Source: Actinomycetota bacterium (GTDB lineage: Bacteria > Actinomycetota > Actinomycetes > Actinomycetales > Microbacteriaceae). From it: DNA of 64,000 nucleotides. Positions 1-11,300 of this stretch are shown here, piece after piece. The notes under the pieces were generated by a model. It was not told where the DNA came from, ran no database searches, and worked only from the letters and a program-made list of their open reading frames with translations. The stretch lies in NCBI GenBank assembly GCA_020161315.1, contig JAIUOH010000012.1, positions 1 through 64,000 of the forward strand, given 5' to 3'. Each line of letters opens with the position of its first letter. Positions within the stretch are counted from its first letter, which is position 1. The translations under genes were made by a program, and so were the position numbers.

Positions 1-3855
<3,855 letters not shown>

Positions 3856-4074
3856 TTTCAACACCTGGTACATGGTTTTCAAAAGACGTGTACGTGACTG
3901 GTGTTGCGCATAATGTAACTAAATGAAGCCCACATCAATTTTTTGGTGTGTGGTGCTCGCGTCTGCTTTGTGGTTCTTAACGTACGAACCCCAAACACAT
4001 ACACGCTACGGCCGTGTGATCCGGGAGACTGGCACAACGGGTGTGGGGGTGTGGTGGTTTGATATGTTAATAGT

Positions 4075-4193
4075 GTTACGGTGGTTATAGCGTCAGGGAA
4101 ACGCCCGGTCAACATTCCGAACCCGGAAGCTAAGGCTGACAGCGCCGATGGTACTGCACTCGGGAGGGTGTGGGAGAGTAGGACACCGCCGGA
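4075..4193 (+). rRNA. 5S ribosomal RNA
   Basis: About 119 nt with the canonical 5S pattern: GTTACGGTGGTTATAGCGT at the start, the loop segment CCCGGTCAACATTCCGAACC, GAAGCTAAG, and the terminal GAGAGTAGGACACCGCCGGAC. It follows 23S after a spacer of about 219 bp in which no tRNA or gene is seen, so the operon order is 16S-23S-5S. Confidence 0.95.
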
Positions 4194-4203
4194 CTCCTTT
4201 TTT

Positions 4204-4233
4204 GAGGGGGCCAACCTTATGGTTGGCCCCCTC
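4204..4233 (+). terminator. Hairpin terminator of the rRNA operon
   Basis: A perfect 13-bp stem, GAGGGGGCCAACC / GGTTGGCCCCCTC, with loop TTAT, sits 10 bp after 5S. The T-run (TTTTTT) lies before rather than after the stem, and the downstream tail is only AATTCATTT. It is therefore a strong hairpin with a weak U-tract, a form tolerated in Actinobacteria. Confidence 0.8.
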
Positions 4234-4261
4234 AATTCATTTGTGGCAATAGACTGCGTGA

Positions 4262-5716
4262 ATGGCAACGACGCACATCACTGAGGAACACCATTCGGTG
4301 CACCCCACTACCCGCATCAGTACTGGCGATCTGATCGGCCGTAGCGTGCACGGCATCGACCGATACCTTGGCATTCCCTACGCTGCGTCGCCATTCGGCG
4401 AACGTCGGTTCAAGAAGCCCGAACCGGCGGCGCCTTGGGTGGATCCTCGCGACGCGAGAGAGTTCGGTCCGACCTCGCCGCAGACCCCCTACCCAGGGCG
4501 CATCGGCACGATCTTGCCGAGCATCGATCGCCCGGGCGAAGACATTCTTACCGCGAACGTGTGGGTGCCCAGTGCGGCCCTTGACGGTGAGTCACTTCCG
4601 GTCGTGCTCTGGGTGCACGGCGGTGCGTTCGAGCGCGGAGGTGCCGCGCTCAACATCTACGACGGCAGCTCCTTCGCCCGCGATGGCGTGGTGTTTGTCT
4701 CGATCAACTACCGCCTCGGTGCGGAGGGTTTCTCGGTGCTCGAGGGCGTGCCGCGCAACCTTGGCCTCGAAGACGTTGCCGAGGCACTGCGCTGGGTGCA
4801 CCGGGAGATCTCTCGCTTCGGTGGCGATCCTGCGCGCATCACCGTAATGGGGGAGTCGGCCGGTGGCTCGCTCGTCGCGGCACTGCTCGCGCGACCAGAC
4901 AGCCGGGCGCTCATCTCAAAAGCCATCGTGCAGAGCGGCCCGACCAGCGCAGAACCCGCGGCAAAGAGCAGCAAGCTGAGCGAGGATCTCGCGAAGCGTC
5001 TAGGCGTACCCGCTACAAGAGAGGGCTTCGCGGGCCTCGAGCCGAGCGCGTTGCTGCGGGCCCGCACAGACCAGGTCGGCGGCAAGTCGATTCTCTCTGG
5101 TGCGCCCTCATACGTGCTAACACTCGACGAAGACACCTTGCCGATCACTCCGGCAGAGGGGCTTGTGCAGGCGACCCAGCCCGTGCTCATCGGTGCGAAC
5201 ACGCAGGAGTACCGTCTCTGGTTTGCGCCCGAGGCTCTGGCCGCGATCAGTGGTCTCAAGTTCTTCATCGCCACGAAGGCGCTGAAGATCTCGAAGAAAG
5301 CGGTCGCTGCCTATAGAAAGGACTGGCAGGGTTCGAACCACGGTGAAGTGCTTGGCCAGCTCATTACAGACAGGCTGCTGCGGGGCCCGGCGATCCTCGC
5401 CGCGAGAAATCGAAGCGCGCCAACGTATGCCTACGAATTCACCTGGAAGACCGCAAAACACGGGCTTGGCGCGACGCATGCGCTCGAGCTCGGCTTCGTG
5501 TTTGACGCACTCGGTACCGATGACGCAAAGCTGATGGCAGATAACCCACCGCAGTCGCTCGCTGAGCAGATGCACGCCGACTGGGTACGGTTCATCAAGA
5601 CGGGCGATGCAGGGTGGGCGGCGTTCGGTGAGAGCAAGAAGCTCAGGCTCTACGGCGAGGCGATCACCGAGGCAGCGGTGCCCCGCGACGCCGCGCTCGA
5701 CGCGCTGCTCGGCTGA
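4262..5716 (+). CDS. Type-B carboxylesterase
   Basis: A 484-residue alpha/beta hydrolase of the carboxylesterase/para-nitrobenzyl esterase family, predicted to hydrolyse ester bonds of small or xenobiotic substrates in the cytoplasm. Visible marks are an early GRSVHGIDRYLGIPYA block (about residues 26-41), the oxyanion-hole stretch VLWVHGGAFERGG, the nucleophile elbow VMGESAGGS, a Glu in IGANTQEYRLWF, and a probable catalytic His in GATHALELGFVFDALG. There is no signal peptide. The ATG start lies only 28 bp after the rrn hairpin with no clear ribosome-binding site, so a leaderless message or a slightly later start is possible. Family homology begins near residue 20. Substrate cannot be deduced. 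Confidence 0.88.
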   Translation: MATTHITEEHHSVHPTTRISTGDLIGRSVHGIDRYLGIPYAASPFGERRFKKPEPAAPWVDPRDAREFGPTSPQTPYPGRIGTILPSIDRPGEDILTANVWVPSAALDGESLPVVLWVHGGAFERGGAALNIYDGSSFARDGVVFVSINYRLGAEGFSVLEGVPRNLGLEDVAEALRWVHREISRFGGDPARITVMGESAGGSLVAALLARPDSRALISKAIVQSGPTSAEPAAKSSKLSEDLAKRLGVPATREGFAGLEPSALLRARTDQVGGKSILSGAPSYVLTLDEDTLPITPAEGLVQATQPVLIGANTQEYRLWFAPEALAAISGLKFFIATKALKISKKAVAAYRKDWQGSNHGEVLGQLITDRLLRGPAILAARNRSAPTYAYEFTWKTAKHGLGATHALELGFVFDALGTDDAKLMADNPPQSLAEQMHADWVRFIKTGDAGWAAFGESKKLRLYGEAITEAAVPRDAALDALLG

Positions 5717-5915
5717 GCGCAGGCCGGGGTGGCGCCAGTGGTAGATCTGGCGTAAACTTATGTGGTTTGTGTTTTCTTGATTTCGACTAGCTCGATCGGT
5801 GAAACGCAAGCGCCCACCGCGTTCGGGAACGGCCCGAGCCGCGGGAGAGGGATCCAGCGCTGCTGCGTTGCAAGACGAAAGCGGCGCGAGATGCCTCGTA
5901 TGAAAGGAAACAATC
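5717..5915 (+). promoter_or_regulatory. rplK-rplA leader region
   Basis: A 199-bp gap between the esterase and rplK. A TAAACT hexamer at 5753-5758 fits an actinobacterial -10 (TAnnnT), which would give a leader of about 150 nt. Near the gene is a small hairpin CGAG-ATGC-CTCG (5887-5898). L11-L1 operons are known to be autoregulated by L1 binding an mRNA mimic of its rRNA site. Whether this leader carries such a site is inference; no clear match was established. Confidence 0.35.
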
Positions 5916-6344
5916 ATGGCAAAAGCCAAGAAGGTTACCGGTCTGATCAAGCTTCAGATCGCAGCCGGCGCAGCCAACCCGGCACCCCCCGTGGGTCCTG
6001 CTCTGGGTCAGCACGGCGTCAACATCATGGAGTTCTGCAAGGCCTACAATGCGGCCACGGAAAGCCAGCGCGGAAACATCATCCCCGTTGAGATCACCGT
6101 GTACGAGGATCGCTCGTTCAGCTTCGTGCTGAAGACTCCTCCGGCTGCTGAGCTGCTCAAGAAGGCAGCTGGCGTGCAGAAGGGTTCGGGTACTCCCCAC
6201 ACCGTCAAGGTCGCTAAGGTGACCGCTGATCAGGTCCGCGCGATCGCCGAGCAGAAGCAGGCCGATCTGAACGCGAACGACCTCGACGCAGCATCGAAGA
6301 TTATCGCTGGCACCGCCCGCTCAATGGGCATCACGGTCGAGTAA
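5916..6344 (+). CDS. rplK: 50S ribosomal protein L11
   Basis: 142 residues, the normal length for L11. It forms the GTPase-associated centre on 23S rRNA with L10/L12 and is needed for factor binding and the stringent response. The N-terminal domain [20 protein letters not shown] and the C-terminal rRNA-binding domain with [14 protein letters not shown], and the end region ARSMGITVE, are clearly recognisable. The start ATG is preceded by GAAAGGAAACAATC, a good ribosome-binding site. It is followed 12 bp later by rplA. Unusually, secE and nusG, which commonly precede this pair, are not here. Confidence 0.98.
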   Translation: MAKAKKVTGLIKLQIAAGAANPAPPVGPALGQHGVNIMEFCKAYNAATESQRGNIIPVEITVYEDRSFSFVLKTPPAAELLKKAAGVQKGSGTPHTVKVAKVTADQVRAIAEQKQADLNANDLDAASKIIAGTARSMGITVE

Positions 6345-6356
6345 GGGGCACGGATC

Positions 6357-7046
6357 ATGGCACAGAAGTCAAAGGCATACCGCGCCGCTGCCTCGAAGAT
6401 CGAGGCTGACAAGTTTTACACTCCCGCCGAGGCAGTCGCCCTGGCAAAGGAGACCGGTTCGACCAAGACCGACGCAACCGTTGAGGTTGCTGTCAAGCTC
6501 GGCGTTGACCCCCGCAAGGCAGACCAGATGGTGCGCGGCACCGTCAGCCTGCCCCACGGTACCGGTAAGACCGCTCGCGTCATCGTGTTCGCAACCGGTG
6601 CAGCAGCCGAGGCAGCTATCGCTGCAGGCGCTGACGAGGTTGGCGGCGACGAGCTGATCGAGAAGGTTGCTGGCGGCTGGACCGCTTTCGACTCGGCAGT
6701 TTCGACTCCCGAGCTCATGGGCAAGGTCGGCCGTCTGGGTAAGGTGCTCGGCCCCCGCGGCCTCATGCCCAACCCCAAGACCGGTACCGTCACCCCGGAC
6801 CCTGCTAAGGCAGTGACCGACATCAAGGGCGGCAAGATCGAGTTCCGCGTCGACAAGCACTCGAACGTGCACTTCATCGTAGGCAAGGCTTCGTTCTCGC
6901 CCGAGCAGCTCAGCGACAACATCGCTGCCGTGCTCGACGAGATCGTTCGTCTGAAGCCTTCGTCGTCGAAGGGCAAGTACATCCAGAAGGGTGCCGTCTC
7001 GACCACCTTCGGTCCTGGCATTCCCCTCGATGTGAACGCTATCTAA
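6357..7046 (+). CDS. rplA: 50S ribosomal protein L1
   Basis: 229 residues, the standard size for L1, the mobile-stalk protein that helps release deacylated tRNA and represses its own operon. Diagnostic stretches are [35 protein letters not shown] and [19 protein letters not shown]. The start ATG overlaps no other gene and has an AAGGGGCACGG-type ribosome-binding site. Codon use is strongly biased (few rare codons), as expected for a highly expressed gene. It is co-transcribed with rplK and ends just before a strong terminator. Confidence 0.98.
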   Translation: MAQKSKAYRAAASKIEADKFYTPAEAVALAKETGSTKTDATVEVAVKLGVDPRKADQMVRGTVSLPHGTGKTARVIVFATGAAAEAAIAAGADEVGGDELIEKVAGGWTAFDSAVSTPELMGKVGRLGKVLGPRGLMPNPKTGTVTPDPAKAVTDIKGGKIEFRVDKHSNVHFIVGKASFSPEQLSDNIAAVLDEIVRLKPSSSKGKYIQKGAVSTTFGPGIPLDVNAI

Positions 7047-7070
7047 GCGATTCGTTCGAATTTGCTACGA

Positions 7071-7107
7071 GGATCCCCCGGCGCGAAAGCGCCGGGGGAT
7101 CCTTTTT
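7071..7107 (+). terminator. Rho-independent terminator after rplA
   Basis: A perfect 14-bp stem, GGATCCCCCGGCGC / GCGCCGGGGGATCC, with a GAAA tetraloop and followed by TTTTT. This is a textbook intrinsic terminator ending the rplK-rplA unit. Confidence 0.95.
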
Positions 7108-7167
7108 GCTTGCTGCTCTTGAGCGGTAGAGTCAAAGCTGCGGTGCGAGGCGCGCTTTTTTCTCACA

Positions 7168-7180
7168 TAAGATAAATATC
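7168..7180 (+). promoter_or_regulatory. Probable -10 element of the kinase operon (leaderless start)
   Basis: TAAGAT at 7168-7173 lies 7 bp before the GTG at 7181, and no Shine-Dalgarno sequence is visible. If TAAGAT is the -10, transcription would begin at or beside the start codon, giving a leaderless mRNA, which is common in Actinobacteria. No convincing -35 was found. Confidence 0.35.
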
Positions 7181-8302
7181 GTGTCTGATTCCCCCGCACC
7201 AGCGCCGCCCCGCATCACCGGCCTCGGATACGTGCGCCCGCTTGGTAGCGGTGGTTTTGCTGATGTGTACCAGTACGAGCAAGACATGCCGCGCCGCGTT
7301 GTCGCGGTAAAGGTGCTGAAGACCCCAGTATTTGAGGCAAGGGATCGCTCGGATTTCGAGGCCGAGGCAGACGCCATGGCGAGGCTCTCGAGCCACCCCT
7401 CGATTGTGTCGATTTATGCGGCGGGCATTTCGGTAGATGGGCGCCCCTACCTCACGATGGAGTTTTGCCCAGATTCGATGCGTGCGCTGACGATCGGCAA
7501 GCCGGCCCCGCTCGAAGTAGTGCTCGACGCTGGCGTGCGGCTGGCTGGCGCGCTTGAGACCGCGCACCAGGCCGGCATCATGCATCGCGACATCAAGCCG
7601 TCGAACGTGCTGTTAACGACGACCGGTCGGCCTGTGCTCACAGACTTTGGTATTGCGATGCTGCAAAACCAGTACGCCTCCGACGACAAGATGCGGGCGC
7701 TGTCGATCCCATGGGCCTCGCCCGAGGTGAACACCGGCGCAACCCCCGGCACTGTGTCGAGTGAGGTCTGGGCTCTTGGAGCCACGCTCTATACTTTTGC
7801 CGCCGGGCTCGCTCCGTTCGAACACGCAGAGCGGGCACAAAACACCGAATCAAAGATGAAGGCGCGCATCTACCAGGCGAAGTATCGCCCGATTCCGGGC
7901 GCGCAGGGGTATGGGCCGTTCGATGCGGTACTGCAGAGATCAATGGCGCTGCGCCCCGAAGATCGCTTTGCGAGCATGTACGAGTTTGCCGAGGCGCTGC
8001 GGCAGTTGCAGCGTGCCTATGGGTTTGACGCGACGCCGCTTGACCTCGTTCGTCCCGGGTGGGTTGCCCCGGCCGCAGATTTTGCGCGGCCGCGCGGCCC
8101 GGTTGTTACGAGCGTGAGATCGTCAACGCGAGCTCAGCAGCGCGCTGAGCTGCGTGAGAATCAACAGCTTGAGAACAGCGACGGTGTGCTGCAAGACGCA
8201 CCGGGCTCGCCAGTGAAATCTGGGCTCATCGGTGCCGGTATCGCCGTGCTGGTGCTCGGCGGTGTCATTGCTGCGGCATTCGGAATGGGGTGGCTCGGAT
8301 GA
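7181..8302 (+). CDS. Membrane-anchored serine/threonine protein kinase
   Basis: 373 residues, GTG start. A Hanks-type kinase domain occupies about residues 14-280: glycine loop LGSGGFADVY (21-30), ATP lysine in VAVKVLK (K44), catalytic loop HRDIKPSNVL (D137), DFG (D155-G157), and the activation-segment end SIPWASPEV. One transmembrane helix near the C-terminus (about 345-370) tethers the kinase domain to the inner face of the membrane. No PASTA repeats follow, unlike PknB. The stop codon overlaps the ATG of the next gene (ATGA at 8299), so it is coupled to the Ig-repeat protein. A PP2C phosphatase and FHA protein downstream in the same operon are its likely antagonist and reader. Confidence 0.93.
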   Translation: MSDSPAPAPPRITGLGYVRPLGSGGFADVYQYEQDMPRRVVAVKVLKTPVFEARDRSDFEAEADAMARLSSHPSIVSIYAAGISVDGRPYLTMEFCPDSMRALTIGKPAPLEVVLDAGVRLAGALETAHQAGIMHRDIKPSNVLLTTTGRPVLTDFGIAMLQNQYASDDKMRALSIPWASPEVNTGATPGTVSSEVWALGATLYTFAAGLAPFEHAERAQNTESKMKARIYQAKYRPIPGAQGYGPFDAVLQRSMALRPEDRFASMYEFAEALRQLQRAYGFDATPLDLVRPGWVAPAADFARPRGPVVTSVRSSTRAQQRAELRENQQLENSDGVLQDAPGSPVKSGLIGAGIAVLVLGGVIAAAFGMGWLG

Positions 8303-11300
8303 AGCCGGTACGACAGAAGGCACCAGGGAGCTCTCGCCGCCGCCTGATAGCCGGCATCGCCGGTGGCGTCAGCGCTGCACTTGTGGTGACGCTTGCCGTG
8401 GTGGCAAACGGTTTTGACTCTCGAGAAACTCCTCGCGAAGACCCCTCGGTGTGGGTGGAGCGCATGGCAGGCCAGTATGCTCGCGTGAACACCGATACCG
8501 CAGAGATCGATACTGTTCGTGTCGCCGAGAGCCCGAGCGGGGTCGTGCAGGCCGGTGAAGTTGGGCTGCTGCTCACCCAAGGATATGGTCGCGCGCACAC
8601 CATTGACGCCACGGCTCCTACCGATATTCACGATGAGGGCGTCGAGGATCAACCGGCACAAGAGGCGGGGGGCGAAAATGCGCCCGCGCCAAGTGCTGAC
8701 TCGCCCAAGCAGTCACCGCAGGCTGAAGACACCGGGAAGACCGATGAGGGTGCCGCGGCGATGCGCACGCCAGACGGTACCCGACAGGTCATTGCCGCCG
8801 CAGATCGCGTGCTGTTCTTTACGCAGGGAGGCGAGGTGTACCTGTCGGCCGCGTCTGCAGCGGCGCCAGGCGGTTCGGCCTCGCTCGGCGTTCCCGAGCT
8901 GCTCGACCCGCTCGCTGAGGAGCGCGCAAAGGCAGCCAGCGAAGGGGGCGAAGAAGAGGCGGCGCAATACCTCGCAAATGCGGCCGCAATCGACGAGCAA
9001 GGCAACGTTGCAGTGTTCTCGCAGGCAGAGCAGTCGATTCGCTGGTTCGACGCCGTCACCGGTGACTGGGTTGGTGGGCTCGAGTCTGTGCCCGCAGATG
9101 TACCCGCAGAGGGAGTGCAGCTCGCCATCGTTGGCGAGGCTTGGGTGCTCTTCGACCCCGAAACAGGCAAGCTCTGGCGAAAAGGAGTGGGCGGGGCGTC
9201 CACACTTGATGTCGTTGGATCGGCCCAGCTGCAGGGTTCAACCGCCGTAGAGGCAGAGGCACTCGTTGCAGACGAAGACGGGCTCTGGCAGATCGACGAC
9301 GCGGGCAAAGCAGACCGCGTGCAAACGGCCTCGGGCATCGCCGCGCAACCGAGATACGTGGGCGGCAAAGCTGTGGCTGCGTGGGTCGGATCAACCGGCG
9401 GTCAGCTCTGGACCGAAGAGAACGGTGAGATTGAGCTCACCCTCGACGACAGCGTAGAAGACTTCAGCAACCCCGAGCTTGAGGTTCGGACCAACGGGAG
9501 CCGTGCGTTGCTCGTTGAGCGACGCACGGGCATGATGTGGACAGTGCCAGACGGCAAGCTCATTCCCGTGGAGCAGTGGAGCCTCGTCGACCCGCCAAAG
9601 CAGGAGTCGGGCACCGTTGTAACGCAAGACGTGACGGAGCAGGAGCCGCCCGTGGCCAGCCCGGATGCGTTCGGTGTGCGCGCAGGCGAACCGGCGTTGC
9701 TGCCGGTGCTGCTGAACGATTTCGATCCGAACCGCAAAGACGTCCTTACTGTTGTCGGTGAGGGTCTTGGCGACGGAATCGATGCAAGTTTTGGTTCGGT
9801 GACGATGCTGAGCGACGGGCAGGGGCTGGTCGTGCAGCCGAGTGAGGGCGCGACGGGAAGCACGAGCTTCAGCTACCGGATTACCGATGGCATCAACGTT
9901 TCTGCGCCGGCGACCGTGACGTTGACCGTTGCAAGTGAGTCAGTGAACACGGGCCCACAATGGTGCCCCGTGGAAGGCTGCCAACGAGAATGGCCGAGCC
10001 CAGAGGTTGCGCCCGGGGGCACACTCATTCTGCCGATCCTTGAGGGTTGGGTAGACCCTGAGGGCGATCCAATGATGCTCTCTGCAGCCACCGTGGTTAA
10101 TGCCGAAGACCCTATTCGTGCGCTTGTCACCGCCGACGGCAGGCTCGCAGTGCGTCACTCTGACCCGAACGCGCCATCGGCAGACTCGACTGTTCGGGTG
10201 ACCCTCGTTGATTCGCGAGGCGAGGCGACGGAGCGTGACCTTCGCGTGCGAGTGCGCACGGGGGCCGCGATTGAGTTCGCCCCAATTGCGACCACTGCAA
10301 AGGTCGGCGAAGCCACCGTGGTTCGCCCACTTGAACGGGTCACCGGTGGATCAGGTTCGTTTGAGATCGTCGATGCCACGGTGCAATTGGGCGGAGTGAC
10401 CGCTGTCGCAAATGCGGGCGCCGGCACCGTTGAACTCACCGCGACCGCTCCGGGAAACGCGATTGTGAATGTGACGGTGCGTGATACCGTGACCTCGCAG
10501 GAAACTTCGGGCATCATCCGAATTACCGCAGTTGAGTCGAGAGCCACATTTGCGGTGCCGCCGCTGCGGGCCTTCGTGCGGCCGCTCGCCGACAGCACGG
10601 TCGACGTTCTTGCCGCGGTGCCCGGAGCAAACTCGCGCGCGCTGACGGTGCGGTCTGCAACCGTTCGTGATGGGCAGCTGAGGGCCGACGTGATTGAGCA
10701 CTCGAGCGTGCGCATCTCTGGCTCGACCCCAGACGGCCAGCCCGGGCGAATCGGCTCGGTTGACGTGATGATTGCCGAGAATGAGCTTGCGAGCCAGGGG
10801 CGCCTCACAGTGTTTCAGGTTGGCGAGACGGGCGCGGGCGCGATTGCGGTGGCAGATAGTGCGTCGGTTCGGGCAGGGTCTGTCGTTGACATTCCCGTGC
10901 TCGACAACGATGTCTCGCCTCCGGGCGAGCGCCTGGTGCTGCACCCCGAGATTGGTGCCCCCGGCGTTGAGGGCGAGCTTGCCTTTGCTTCGGGCAGCCG
11001 TGTGCGTTACCTCGCGCCTAAGGAGCCAGGCGTATACACGCTGAGCTACACCACCTACGGCGCCTCTAGCCCCGAGCAATCTGACGTCGGCCAGGTGCGC
11101 GTGACTGTGCTCGCCACCGGCTCCAACCGTGACCCGCAGCCCGCGACCGTGACGGTCCGTGTTGCGCCCGGTGAAATGGTGAAAACGTCGATTCCGCTCT
11201 CGAGCGTTGACCCCGACGGCGACAGAGTAAGGCTGGTTGCCGTCGACGCCCCCGAGGACCCGCAGCTTTCGACCAGCATCCTCGCGAGAAGCAACTCCGT

